From: Alphaproteobacteria bacterium UBA6149
Lineage (GTDB): Bacteria; Pseudomonadota; Alphaproteobacteria; Rickettsiales; UBA998
Direction: 5' to 3'
DNA: 22,078 nt
NCBI GenBank assembly: GCA_002423155.1
Contig: DIUV01000033.1
Location: 1 to 22,078, forward strand
The first letter of the stretch is position 1. Every line of letters begins with the position of its first letter. Of this stretch, positions 7,277 through 15,085 are shown one piece after another. A program made the position numbers and the translations under genes. The notes beneath the pieces are model-generated. The model was not told the origin of the DNA. It searched no databases and saw only the letters and a program-made list of their open reading frames with translations.

Positions 7277-7756
7277 TTAAGCAGCAACTTCAGCAGGGGC
7301 AACCAAGACGATAACTTTTCCGCCCGATTTTTCCACCGCAGCTATTGCAGTAGCAGAAGCTTTGCTAACTTCGATAGTAACTTTAGCAGTCAACTCACCA
7401 TTAGCCAATAATTTTATGCGTGATTCGTTGTTACGAATAACCCCAGCAGCAGCTAAATTAGCAATGGTAATTGTTGATTTAGCATCTAATTTACCAGCAT
7501 CAATTGCACGCTGAACATCATTCAAACCAACAGTAGCATATTCTACACGCATGTAATTATGAAACCCACGTTTAGGCAAACGACGATGTAGGGGCATCTG
7601 ACCGCCTTCAAAACCGTTGATGCTTACACCAGTACGAGATTTTTGACCTTTAACGCCACGTCCGCAAGTTTTGCCTTTACCTGAACCAATGCCCCGACCA
7701 ACACGCATACGCGCTTTACGAGCACCTTCATTATCTGCAATTGTATTAAGTTCCAT
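7277..7756 (-). CDS. rplO: 50S ribosomal protein L15
   Basis: L15 is a late-assembly 23S rRNA binder. The start is ATG 7756 (MELNTIADNEGARKARMRVG), with GGAGAG about five bases upstream. A TTG at 7768 would add four residues that are part of the ribosome binding site. The product is 159 residues. Family features are the glycine-rich basic loop GRGIGSGKGKTCGRGVKGQK, then FEGGQMPLHRRLPKRGF, and the C-terminal VSKASATAIAAVEKSGGKV. It is separated from rpmD by a 98-base gap full of hairpins. Confidence 0.97.
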   Translation of the reverse strand: MELNTIADNEGARKARMRVGRGIGSGKGKTCGRGVKGQKSRTGVSINGFEGGQMPLHRRLPKRGFHNYMRVEYATVGLNDVQRAIDAGKLDAKSTITIANLAAAGVIRNNESRIKLLANGELTAKVTIEVSKASATAIAAVEKSGGKVIVLVAPAEVAA

Positions 7757-7782
7757 AATTCTCTCCAATTCTTATTAAGGTG

Positions 7783-7838
7783 CGCCGAATGGTCGGCGGG
7801 CTTGCAGTCGCAAGCCTGTGCATCAAAAAATGATGCAC
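7783..7838. repeat. Three consecutive perfect hairpins between rpmD and rplO
   Basis: Three perfect stem-loops follow each other almost without spacing: cgccga-atgg-tcggcg (7783-7798), ggcttgc-agtc-gcaagcc (7799-7816) and gtgcatca-aaaaa-tgatgcac (7818-7838). Being palindromic, they form in either transcript. On the minus strand, the sense of the operon, the third hairpin comes first and has a U-rich loop. They may act as an attenuator, an mRNA processing or stability site, or be a remnant of a palindromic element. Confidence 0.85.
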
Positions 7839-7854
7839 CACGAGTATTGTTGAC

Positions 7855-8097
7855 TTAAGCCGCACTCACAATTTTTACTAAATGCTGTACTTTTGCAATC
7901 ATACCACGCACAGAAGGAGTATCCTCCAACTCGCTACGGCGATGCATTTTATTTAAACCCAAACCAATCAAAGTAGCCCGTTGATCAGCAGGACGACCAT
8001 TAGCACTAGCAACCTGCACTAAAGTTACCCGACCAGTTGCAGCTGCTTTAGTCGCAGTTTTTTTAGCTGGGGCTTTTTTGGTTTTTTCTTCAGTCAT
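7855..8097 (-). CDS. rpmD: 50S ribosomal protein L30 with N-terminal extension
   Basis: The L30 core starts around residue 23 (GRVTLVQVASANGRPADQRA) and continues with TLIGLGLNKMHRRSELEDTP and VRGMIAKVQHLVKIV. The usual bacterial L30 is about 60 residues; this one is 80, because of a Lys/Ala/Thr-rich leader (MTEEKTKKAPAKKTATKAAA). The order rpsE-rpmD-rplO is canonical, so identity is secure. The leader is probably a flexible rRNA-binding tail. Confidence 0.95.
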   Translation of the reverse strand: MTEEKTKKAPAKKTATKAAATGRVTLVQVASANGRPADQRATLIGLGLNKMHRRSELEDTPSVRGMIAKVQHLVKIVSAA

Positions 8098-8121
8098 CTG
8101 ACTACTCCATTAGTATTTTTA

Positions 8122-8703
8122 TTATTCAGCCGCTGCAACCGCAACAGTTTTATCCAAACGGCTAGAACCATTCACTGCAATCTCACGACGTGCGATAATA
8201 TCGCTGATTTTAATATTACGTTTTGCGGCAATATCACGCGGAGCACGTACATTTTTTAAAGCATCAAAGGTAGCTTTCACCATGTTATGCGGATTAGCTG
8301 AACCTTGCGATTTTGCAACTACATCATGAATCCCCAAAGCTTCAAAAACCGCACGCATTGGACCACCAGCAATAATACCAGTACCAACGGGAGCTGAGCG
8401 CAACATAACTTTACCAGCACCGAAATGCCCCATAACGTCATGATGCAAAGTACGTGATTCACGCAAAGAAACCCGAATCATTTTCTTTTTAGCATCTTCT
8501 GTTGCTTTACGAACTGCTTCAGGCACTTCTTTTGCCTTACCAGTACCGTAACCAACCCGACCTTTACCATCACCAAGCACTACCAAAGCAGCGAAGCCGA
8601 AACGACGACCACCTTTTACTACTTTTGCTACGCGGTTAATAGAAACCAAACGGTCGATAAATTCGGAAGGCTCTTCTTTATGTGCCTGTGATTCATTACG
8701 CAT
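8122..8703 (-). CDS. rpsE: 30S ribosomal protein S5
   Basis: S5 lies at the 30S mRNA entry and influences decoding accuracy. The 193-residue protein has the double-stranded-RNA-binding-like N-terminal domain (FIDRLVSINRVAKVVKGGRR, then FGFAALVVLGDGKGRVGYG) and the C-terminal domain (HFGAGKVMLRSAPVGTGIIA, AGGPMRAVFEALGIHDVVAK, GSANPHNMVKATFDAL). It lies 17 bases after rplR and 24 before rpmD. Confidence 0.98.
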   Translation of the reverse strand: MRNESQAHKEEPSEFIDRLVSINRVAKVVKGGRRFGFAALVVLGDGKGRVGYGTGKAKEVPEAVRKATEDAKKKMIRVSLRESRTLHHDVMGHFGAGKVMLRSAPVGTGIIAGGPMRAVFEALGIHDVVAKSQGSANPHNMVKATFDALKNVRAPRDIAAKRNIKISDIIARREIAVNGSSRLDKTVAVAAAE

Positions 8704-8720
8704 TTTTATTTACCTTTACA

Positions 8721-9080
8721 TTAAAAGACTAGACCAGCTTCGCGAGCACCATCCGCCAAGGCCTTAACCCGGCCATGATATAAATACCCACCGCGATCAA
8801 ATAGCACATTGAGAATCTTTAGCTCTTTAGCACGGTTCGCAATCAAAGCGCCAACTTTTTTAGCTGCTTCAATATTCGCGCCATTTTTTAAAGCCAAATC
8901 TTTTTCCAAAGAAGATGCAGAAACAACAGTAACCCCCTGTTTATCATCAATCAATTGGGCATAAATATGCTGACCTGAACGAAACACGCTTAAACGTAAA
9001 CGATCGCCTGTTGCATTTTTGCGTAATGACGAGCGAACTCGTAATTTACGACGTTGAAATAGTGAAAGACCTTTATCCAT
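8721..9080 (-). CDS. rplR: 50S ribosomal protein L18
   Basis: L18 binds 5S rRNA and attaches it to the 50S subunit. The 119-residue product shows RRKLRVRSSLRKNATGDRLR, LSVFRSGQHIYAQLIDD, the AAKKVGALIANRAKELKI helix and FDRGGYLYHGRVKALADGAR with the end GLVF. It lies five bases after rplF. Confidence 0.98.
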   Translation of the reverse strand: MDKGLSLFQRRKLRVRSSLRKNATGDRLRLSVFRSGQHIYAQLIDDKQGVTVVSASSLEKDLALKNGANIEAAKKVGALIANRAKELKILNVLFDRGGYLYHGRVKALADGAREAGLVF

Positions 9081-9085
9081 AATAC

Positions 9086-9619
9086 TTACTTCTTCTTGCC
9101 TTCTTTCATGTGGATTTTCTCGCCCTCATAGCGAACACCCTTGCCTTTATAAGGCTCTGGTTTACGCAAAGCGCGGATTTCTGCCGCAACTTGCCCAACC
9201 TTCTGCCGATCGATTCCCGAGATAGAAAGTGCGGTCGGCTTATCGCTCTTAATCGCAATTCCTTCAGGAATGACATATTTAATCTCATGGCTAAAACCTA
9301 AAGACATAGTCAAAACGCTGCCAGAAATCGCACAACGATAACCTACACCAACTAGCTCCAAGTTCTTAGTGAACCCTTCGGAAACACCTTTAACCAGATT
9401 ATTTAGATTAGAACGAGTAGTCCCCCACATAGAGCGCGAACGCTTGCTATCATTGGCGGGCTTTACCCAAACTTTTCCATCATCAATGGTAACCGTAACA
9501 TCGCCAGTAATAAAGGTTTTCAATTCACCTTTAGCACCTTTAACTACTGCTTCATTGTTTTCCAGACGAACCGTAACCGAAGCGGGGATTTCGACTGGTA
9601 ATTTGCCTACACGCGACAT
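9086..9619 (-). CDS. rplF: 50S ribosomal protein L6
   Basis: L6 supports the factor-binding region of the 50S subunit. The 177-residue protein begins MSRVGKLPVEIPASVTV and includes LNNLVKGVSEGFTKNLELVG, VGYRCAISGSVLTMSLGFSH and the C-terminal signature IRALRKPEPYKGKGVRYEGE. It lies nine bases after rpsH and five before rplR. Confidence 0.98.
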   Translation of the reverse strand: MSRVGKLPVEIPASVTVRLENNEAVVKGAKGELKTFITGDVTVTIDDGKVWVKPANDSKRSRSMWGTTRSNLNNLVKGVSEGFTKNLELVGVGYRCAISGSVLTMSLGFSHEIKYVIPEGIAIKSDKPTALSISGIDRQKVGQVAAEIRALRKPEPYKGKGVRYEGEKIHMKEGKKK

Positions 9620-9628
9620 TGAATACTC

Positions 9629-10027
9629 CTAATAGACACTGCAAAGCACTTCACCACCAACATTCTGGTGACGCGCTTCATGATCGGATAACACACCCCG
9701 AGAGGTGGACAGAATAACTACACCCAAACCACTATAAAATGATTTCAAAGCAGAAATTGGCGTATATTGACGGCGACCCGGAGTAGAAACGCGTTTAATT
9801 TCGCGAATTACTGGCTCACCTTCATGATATTTCAATTCGATTTCGATGGAAGGACGACCAACCGCCTCATCGAACTGGCTATAATCACGAATATAACCTT
9901 CCCGTTTTAATACATCCAAAACATTCATCAAAAGTTTTGAATAAGGGCAAGTAATTTTAGTAAGACGCGCGCGCTGTCCATTACGGATGCGAGTGGTCAT
10001 ATCAGAAAGTAAATCATTCATTGACAT
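9629..10027 (-). CDS. rpsH: 30S ribosomal protein S8
   Basis: S8 is an early 16S rRNA binder. In E. coli it also represses the spc operon by binding mRNA near rplE. The 132-residue protein opens MSMNDLLSDMTTRIRNGQ, with SKLLMNVLDVLKREGYIRDY in the middle, and ends in the family signature STSRGVLSDHEARHQNVGGE followed by VLCSVY. It lies 14 bases after rpsN. Confidence 0.98.
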   Translation of the reverse strand: MSMNDLLSDMTTRIRNGQRARLTKITCPYSKLLMNVLDVLKREGYIRDYSQFDEAVGRPSIEIELKYHEGEPVIREIKRVSTPGRRQYTPISALKSFYSGLGVVILSTSRGVLSDHEARHQNVGGEVLCSVY

Positions 10028-10041
10028 GTTTATGCTCCTAA

Positions 10042-10347
10042 TTACCAGCTGGATTTCACTAGGCCAGGAATCTGGCCGAAGGAACCCAACTCACGCAACG
10101 CAATACGCGAAATGCGGAATTTACGATAGAAAGAACGTGGACGACCCGTAAGCTCACAACGATTACGAAAACGAACTTCCGCACTATTGCGCGGCAATTC
10201 AGCTAACTTCATCTGTGCTGCAAAACGCTCTTCAAATGGAAGGTCGCGACTCATTACAATCGCCTTCAATTTGTTGCGTTTATTACCGTATTGCTTAGAC
10301 AAGTCTTTACGGTTGTTATTTTTCTCTATCGAGCTTTTCTTTGCCAC
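10042..10347 (-). CDS. rpsN: 30S ribosomal protein S14 (zinc-free type)
   Basis: The 101-residue length and MAKKSSIEKNNNRKDLSKQY N-terminus match the long S14 form. Only one cysteine lies in the RNRCELTGRPRSFYRKF signature, so the zinc-binding C-x2-C pairs of the short form are absent. The end IPGLVKSSW is the family C-terminus. It lies 16 bases after rplE. Confidence 0.98.
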   Translation of the reverse strand: MAKKSSIEKNNNRKDLSKQYGNKRNKLKAIVMSRDLPFEERFAAQMKLAELPRNSAEVRFRNRCELTGRPRSFYRKFRISRIALRELGSFGQIPGLVKSSW

Positions 10348-10363
10348 GTTACTAACCTTTATA

Positions 10364-10909
10364 TTATTGTTGCTTACGGAAAGGTAGATTTAAACCTTCC
10401 AGCAAAGCTCTTGCTTCTTCATCAGTTTTAGCAGTAGTGGTAATCACTACGTCAAACCCACGAACTTTTTCTACTTTATCATAATTGATCTCTTGGAAAA
10501 TAATATGCTCTTTAATACCAAAAGCATAATTTCCATGACCATCAAAACTTTTTGTAGGAATTCCACGAAAATCTCTTATACGCGGCATCGCGACATTAAT
10601 CAAGCGATCTAAAAATTCATACATACGCTCACCACGTAAGGTTACTTTGCAACCTACAGGCATTTTTTCACGCAACTTGAAACCTGCGATAGATTTTTTA
10701 GCGCGTGTAATAACTGCTTTCTGCCCAGCAATAGCGGTCATATCTAACACCGCACCATTTACTAGCTTAGAATCTTGTGCCGCTTCGCCTACACCCATAT
10801 TGAGAACGATTTTCTCTAATTTAGGCATTTGCATTACATTTTTGTAACCAAATTTTTCCTGCAAGGCGGGACAAACTTTTTCTTTATATACACTCTGCGA
10901 GTAAGACAT
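10364..10909 (-). CDS. rplE: 50S ribosomal protein L5
   Basis: L5 forms the 5S rRNA complex with L18 and contacts the P-site tRNA. The 181-residue product has the signature LEKIVLNMGVGEAAQDSKLV, then QKAVITRAKKSIAGFKLREK, PVGCKVTLRGERMYEFLDRL and GNYAFGIKEHIIFQEINYDK, ending GLNLPFRKQQ. It lies 27 bases after rplX. Confidence 0.98.
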   Translation of the reverse strand: MSYSQSVYKEKVCPALQEKFGYKNVMQMPKLEKIVLNMGVGEAAQDSKLVNGAVLDMTAIAGQKAVITRAKKSIAGFKLREKMPVGCKVTLRGERMYEFLDRLINVAMPRIRDFRGIPTKSFDGHGNYAFGIKEHIIFQEINYDKVEKVRGFDVVITTTAKTDEEARALLEGLNLPFRKQQ

Positions 10910-10936
10910 TTTTTATCACTTTATATTATTATTAAC

Positions 10937-11260
10937 TTACGCACTGATCACTTCACCAGAACGTTTAGCGATGCGCACTTTCGTGCCATCTTCTTGTATT
11001 TTATAACCAACACGCGTTGCTTTTCCCTCTTTCGGGTCTAACAATGCTACGTTAGAAATATGCATAGAAGCTTCTTTGCTAATAATACCACCTTGGGCTG
11101 ACATACTAGCTTTTTGGTGTTTTTTCACCAAGTTAATTCCTTCAACCAAAACACGACGTTCGGTTGGGATAACCCGTAAAACTTTCCCTTTTTTGCCCTT
11201 ATCTTTACCAGTTAGGACAATAATTTCATCGTCTTTTTTAATCCTGCATTTATTCTGCAT
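10937..11260 (-). CDS. rplX: 50S ribosomal protein L24
   Basis: L24 is an assembly initiator near the tunnel exit. The 107-residue protein carries a KOW motif, CRIKKDDEIIVLTGKDKGKK, then GKVLRVIPTERRVLVEGINL, VKKHQK and SMHISNVALLDPKEGKATRV. It lies 27 bases after rplN. Confidence 0.97.
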   Translation of the reverse strand: MQNKCRIKKDDEIIVLTGKDKGKKGKVLRVIPTERRVLVEGINLVKKHQKASMSAQGGIISKEASMHISNVALLDPKEGKATRVGYKIQEDGTKVRIAKRSGEVISA

Positions 11261-11287
11261 GGTCTTAATCCCTAATTTTTAATCTAA

Positions 11288-11656
11288 CTACAGAACTTCT
11301 GGAGCTAGTGAAATAATTTTCATAAAGCGACGCGCACGTAATTCGCGCACAACTGGACCAAAAATACGCGTTCCAATTGGCTCATTTTGTTTGTTGATTA
11401 ATACAGCCGCGTTTTTATCAAAACGAATAACTGAACCATCTTTACGGAAGATGTTGCTAGCAGTGCGCACGATAACCGCACGATGCACATCACCTTTTTT
11501 TACTTTTCCGCGAGGAATTGCTTCTTTAATTGAAACAACAATAATATCTCCTACTGCGGCAACATTGCGATGCGAACCGCCAAGCACTTTAATACATTGT
11601 ACTTTTTTGGCGCCCGAATTATCAGCAACTTCCAAAGTGGATTGCATTTGTATCAT
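11288..11656 (-). CDS. rplN: 50S ribosomal protein L14
   Basis: L14 lies at the subunit interface. The 122-residue product has the canonical N-terminus MIQMQSTLEVADNSGAKKVQ, the central GDIIVVSIKEAIPRGKVKKG and the end RRFMKIISLAPEVL. Length matches the family exactly. It lies 28 bases after rpsQ. Confidence 0.98.
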   Translation of the reverse strand: MIQMQSTLEVADNSGAKKVQCIKVLGGSHRNVAAVGDIIVVSIKEAIPRGKVKKGDVHRAVIVRTASNIFRKDGSVIRFDKNAAVLINKQNEPIGTRIFGPVVRELRARRFMKIISLAPEVL

Positions 11657-11684
11657 GGTGTATATCCTTTATTTAAATCAACAC

Positions 11685-11921
11685 CTACGCCGCGCCTTCA
11701 ACCACGACCCAGCTTTTGGTCTTGGAAATTGGACGGCTTTCGATAATTTTTACAACATCTCCAATTTTACGGCTATTTGCTTCATCATGAGCAGCATAAC
11801 GCTTGGAGCTACGAATAGTCTTTTTATAAAGTGGGTGTTTCAAACGACGTTCTACTTTAACGATAACTGTTTTATCGCCTTTGTCGCTAACAACCACACC
11901 TTGCAAAATACGTTTTGGCAT
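11685..11921 (-). CDS. rpsQ: 30S ribosomal protein S17
   Basis: S17 is an early 16S rRNA binder with an OB fold. The 78-residue protein starts MPKRILQGVVVSDKGDKTVI, continues VKVERRLKHPLYKKTIRSSK, and has the signature GDVVKIIESRPISKTKSWVV. It lies 12 bases after rpmC, the canonical order. Confidence 0.98.
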   Translation of the reverse strand: MPKRILQGVVVSDKGDKTVIVKVERRLKHPLYKKTIRSSKRYAAHDEANSRKIGDVVKIIESRPISKTKSWVVVEGAA

Positions 11922-11933
11922 CTTTATTATCCT

Positions 11934-12128
11934 CTATGCGGTCTTCTTGGCTTGAGCCAAGATGGTCAATATGCGAGCAATATCACGACGCAATTCACGA
12001 AAACGCGAGGTGTTTGCCATTTCGCCTGTAGCTACTTGAAAACGCAAATTAAATTGTTCTTTACGCATCGCAGCATGCAAGCTGTTTAGTTCTGCGGTTG
12101 ATTTACCGCGTAATTCTTCTGCTTTCAT
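11934..12128 (-). CDS. rpmC: 50S ribosomal protein L29
   Basis: L29 lies beside the tunnel exit and helps dock trigger factor and SRP. The family N-terminus MKAEELRGKSTAELNSL puts the start at ATG 12128, with a strong AGGAGG upstream inside the end of rplP; the longer open frame is not L29-like. The product is 64 residues, with KEQFNLRFQVATGEMANTSR and FRELRRDIARILTIL. It lies four bases after rplP. Confidence 0.96.
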   Translation of the reverse strand: MKAEELRGKSTAELNSLHAAMRKEQFNLRFQVATGEMANTSRFRELRRDIARILTILAQAKKTA

Positions 12129-12132
12129 CTTC

Positions 12133-12552
12133 TTACCCCTCCTCGACAATGCGAGAAACAAATTTAGTTTTAATTGGCAATTTAGCTGCTGCCAAAGCAA
12201 ACGCATCGCGTGCTAATTCAGCAGAAACACCATCAATCTCAAACATAATGCGACCTGGCTTAACGCGGCACACCCAATATTCAACTGAACCTTTACCTTT
12301 ACCCATACGAACTTCGGCAGGTTTAGCACTAACAGGAACATCTGGGAAAATACGAATCCAAAGACGACCAACACGTTTCACATGACGACTAATCGCACGA
12401 CGCGCGGCTTCAATCTGACGTGCAGTTACGCGTTCAGGCTCAAGCGCTTTCAAACCATACGAACCAAAATTAAGGTCAGTACCACCCTTAGCGTTGCCAT
12501 GAATACGCCCTTTATGCGCTTTTCTAAATTTTGTTCTTTTAGGACTTAACAT
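12133..12552 (-). CDS. rplP: 50S ribosomal protein L16
   Basis: L16 lies near the peptidyl transferase centre and organises the A-site tRNA region. The 139-residue product begins MLSPKRTKFRKAHKGRIHG and has ARQIEAARRAISRHVKRVGR, WIRIFPDVPVSAKPAEVRMG and GKGSVEYWVCRVKPGRIMFE. It lies 29 bases after rpsC. Confidence 0.98.
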   Translation of the reverse strand: MLSPKRTKFRKAHKGRIHGNAKGGTDLNFGSYGLKALEPERVTARQIEAARRAISRHVKRVGRLWIRIFPDVPVSAKPAEVRMGKGKGSVEYWVCRVKPGRIMFEIDGVSAELARDAFALAAAKLPIKTKFVSRIVEEG

Positions 12553-12581
12553 CGTTTACACTTTATTTTCAATAATTTAAC

Positions 12582-13253
12582 TTAAGCAGCAGACTTCTGA
12601 CTATCCAGCAATCTTTGCGCTTTACTGGTAGGAAGAACCTCACCTTTGAAGATCCAAACTTTAATTCCAATCACCCCATAAGTGGTGTGGGCAGAGGCTA
12701 TACCATAATCTACATCCGCACGCAAGGTATGAAGTGGCACTCGACCTTCACGATACCATTCCATCCGCGCAATCTCTGCTCCACCAAGACGACCAGAAAC
12801 GTTGATACGAATTCCCAATGCACCCAAACGCATAGCTGATTGTACTGCACGCTTCATCGCACGACGGAAAGCAATACGGCGCTCTAGCTGTTGCGCGATG
12901 CCTTCAGCTACTAAAGTAGAGTCAATCTCTGGCTTGCGAACTTCAACAATATTCAACTGAACTTCATCAGAAGTGAATTTTGCTAAATCTTTTTTAATTT
13001 TATCAATATCATTGCCTTTTTTACCAATAACAATCCCTGGACGTGCCGTATGAATTGAAATATTAGCGTGCTTAGCAGGACGCTCAATAATAATTTTGCT
13101 CACACCTGCAGCAGAAAGCTGTTTTTTCAGATATTTACGAATTTTCAAATCTTCATGCAATTTATCTGCGTAAAGCTCCTTAGAAAACCAACGAGAATCC
13201 CAAGTTTTGTTAATGCCCAAGCGCAAGCTAATTGGATTTACCTTCTGTCCCAT
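12582..13253 (-). CDS. rpsC: 30S ribosomal protein S3
   Basis: S3 forms part of the mRNA entry channel. The 223-residue protein starts MGQKVNPISLRLGINKTWDS, carries a KH RNA-binding domain (HTARPGIVIGKKGNDIDKIK) and a C-terminal domain with AQQLERRIAFRRAMKRAVQS and INVSGRLGGAEIARMEWYRE. The ATG overlaps the rplV stop by one base (TAATG), implying coupled translation. Confidence 0.98.
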   Translation of the reverse strand: MGQKVNPISLRLGINKTWDSRWFSKELYADKLHEDLKIRKYLKKQLSAAGVSKIIIERPAKHANISIHTARPGIVIGKKGNDIDKIKKDLAKFTSDEVQLNIVEVRKPEIDSTLVAEGIAQQLERRIAFRRAMKRAVQSAMRLGALGIRINVSGRLGGAEIARMEWYREGRVPLHTLRADVDYGIASAHTTYGVIGIKVWIFKGEVLPTSKAQRLLDSQKSAA

Positions 13254-13630
13254 TAAGCGAACTCCCCTTGCTGAACCACGATGGTCAAATTACTGAATGG
13301 TTTTAAGATGCGAGCACCACGACCACGCGCACGAGCATGGAAACGCTTCATCACCAAACCTTTGCCCACATAGGCTTCTTTAACTATTAAGCTGTCCACA
13401 TCCAATTTATGGTTGTTTTCGGCATTAGCAATCGCTGATTCCAAGGCTTTTTTAACATCTTCCGCAATTCTGCGGCTTGAAAATGCTAATTGAACCAAAG
13501 CTTCGCTCACATGCTGCCCACGAATAAGTTGAGCAACTAAGTTAAGTTTGCGAGGGCTGGTGCGTATATTACGCAACACTACCTTTGCTTCGGTGTGTTC
13601 AAGAACACGTATATGTTTTGGCTTTGACAT
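13253..13630 (-). CDS. rplV: 50S ribosomal protein L22
   Basis: L22 lines the polypeptide exit tunnel. The 125-residue product has VVLRNIRTSPRKLNLVAQLI, RGQHVSEALVQLAFSSRR and the tunnel-loop signature MKRFHARARGRGARILKPF. It lies 13 bases after rpsS and overlaps rpsC by one base. Confidence 0.98.
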   Translation of the reverse strand: MSKPKHIRVLEHTEAKVVLRNIRTSPRKLNLVAQLIRGQHVSEALVQLAFSSRRIAEDVKKALESAIANAENNHKLDVDSLIVKEAYVGKGLVMKRFHARARGRGARILKPFSNLTIVVQQGEFA

Positions 13631-13643
13631 TATTCACTCTGCC

Positions 13644-13922
13644 TTATTTACGTTTTGCTTTTTTATCAGCACCGTGCCCATAAAAGGTACGGGTTGGTGA
13701 GAATTCACCTAATTTATGACCAATCATATCTTCCGATACTAGTACAGGAATGAATTTATGACCATTATATACACCAAAAGTAACCCCAATAAATTGCGGC
13801 ATAATAGTAGAACGACGCGACCAAGTTTCGATAACTTTATTACGACCAGAAGCTTTTACTTCTTCTACTTTTTTCAACAAATACCCATCAAAAAATGGGC
13901 CTTTCCAAACTGAGCGTGACAT
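13644..13922 (-). CDS. rpsS: 30S ribosomal protein S19
   Basis: S19 lies in the 30S head beside S13. The 92-residue protein begins MSRSVWKGPFFDGYLLKKVE and has the signature VYNGHKFIPVLVSEDMIGHK followed by LGEFSPTRTFYGHGADKKAK. Length and order after rplB are canonical. Confidence 0.98.
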   Translation of the reverse strand: MSRSVWKGPFFDGYLLKKVEEVKASGRNKVIETWSRRSTIMPQFIGVTFGVYNGHKFIPVLVSEDMIGHKLGEFSPTRTFYGHGADKKAKRK

Positions 13923-13935
13923 TGTCTATACCTTA

Positions 13936-14769
13936 TTATTTCTTAACCTGATGACGCGTACGAATAATTAACGGGTTCTTCTTTTTCGGAGAACGAGTTT
14001 TCTTACCCTTAGTAGGTTTACCCCAAGGAGTCACTGGATGACGTCCACCACTCGTGCGACCCTCACCACCACCATGTGGGTGATCCACCGGATTCATAGC
14101 AACCCCACGAACGGTTGGGCGAACACCCTTCCAACGCGTACGACCTGCTTTACCATCATTAGTATTTTGATGATCTTGGTTAGAAACCGCACCAATGCTT
14201 GCCATACAATCAGCATGCACCATGCGTAATTCACCTGAGCGCAATTTTAATTGCACATAACCAGAATCTTTACCAACTACTTGCACATAAGCACCAGCAG
14301 CGCGAGCAATTTGCCCACCCTTATGCGGCTTCATTTCCACATTATGCACCACAGTACCAATAGGAATGCTTTTCAATGGCATAGCATTACCTGGTTTCAC
14401 GTCAGTTTTTTCGCCCGCGATAACTTTATCGCCTGCTTCTAAACGCTGCGGAGCCAAAATGTAAGCTAATTCACCATCTTCATATTTTATCAAAGCGATA
14501 AAAGCCGAACGATTTGGATCATACTCTAAACGCTCAACGGTTGCAACAACATCCCATTTACGACGCTTGAAATCTACCAAGCGATAACGACGCTTGTGAC
14601 CACCACCGATTTGGAAAGAAGTGATGCGACCATGATGGTTACGACCACCAGATTTATGCAAACCTTCAGTTAAACCCTTAACAGGATCACCTTTCCATAA
14701 ACCAGAACGATCAATCTGCACCAATTGACGTTGAGAAGGAGTAATAGGATTATATGATTTTAAAGCCAT
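13936..14769 (-). CDS. rplB: 50S ribosomal protein L2
   Basis: L2 is needed for subunit joining and peptidyl transferase structure. The 277-residue product begins MALKSYNPITPSQRQLVQID and includes GRNHHGRITSFQIGGGHKRR, GDKVIAGEKTDVKPGNAMPL, GKAGRTRWKGVRPTVRGVAM and the hallmark NPVDHPHGGGEGRTSGGRHP, which contains the conserved histidine. It is one base away from rplW. Confidence 0.98.
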   Translation of the reverse strand: MALKSYNPITPSQRQLVQIDRSGLWKGDPVKGLTEGLHKSGGRNHHGRITSFQIGGGHKRRYRLVDFKRRKWDVVATVERLEYDPNRSAFIALIKYEDGELAYILAPQRLEAGDKVIAGEKTDVKPGNAMPLKSIPIGTVVHNVEMKPHKGGQIARAAGAYVQVVGKDSGYVQLKLRSGELRMVHADCMASIGAVSNQDHQNTNDGKAGRTRWKGVRPTVRGVAMNPVDHPHGGGEGRTSGGRHPVTPWGKPTKGKKTRSPKKKNPLIIRTRHQVKK

Positions 14770-14770
14770 C

Positions 14771-15085
14771 TTACTTTACCCCTGCTGCAAAATCAATCAT
14801 GTCACCTGCTTTCAAAGTAACGATTGCTTTTTTATAATCAGAACGCTGACCAATACGACCACGGAAACGTTTTACCTTGCCTTTAATTACAAGCGTATTA
14901 ACCGCATCCACAGTAACCCCAAAAATTTGCTCTACCGCTTTTTTGATGGTTGGTTTATCAGCCGTTTTTTTAACTTTAAAAACCACTTTATTGTGCTCAG
15001 ACAACGAAGTTGATTTCTCAGTTATCACTGGACGAACAATAACATCGTACAATGCAGGATTAATTTCTAAATTTTTCTTGCTCAT
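14771..15085 (-). CDS. rplW: 50S ribosomal protein L23
   Basis: L23 is the main docking site for trigger factor and SRP at the tunnel exit. The 104-residue protein has YDVIVRPVITEKSTSLSEHN, FKVKKTADKPTIKKAVEQIF and the rRNA-binding loop KGKVKRFRGRIGQRSDYKKA. Its ATG overlaps the rplD stop by four bases (ATGA). Confidence 0.98.
   Translation of the reverse strand: MSKKNLEINPALYDVIVRPVITEKSTSLSEHNKVVFKVKKTADKPTIKKAVEQIFGVTVDAVNTLVIKGKVKRFRGRIGQRSDYKKAIVTLKAGDMIDFAAGVK

Noticed and set aside
11391..12089. Plus-strand open frame of 232 codons
   Set aside because: It is antisense to rplN, rpsQ and rpmC, which are certain; it is a shadow of their codon bias.
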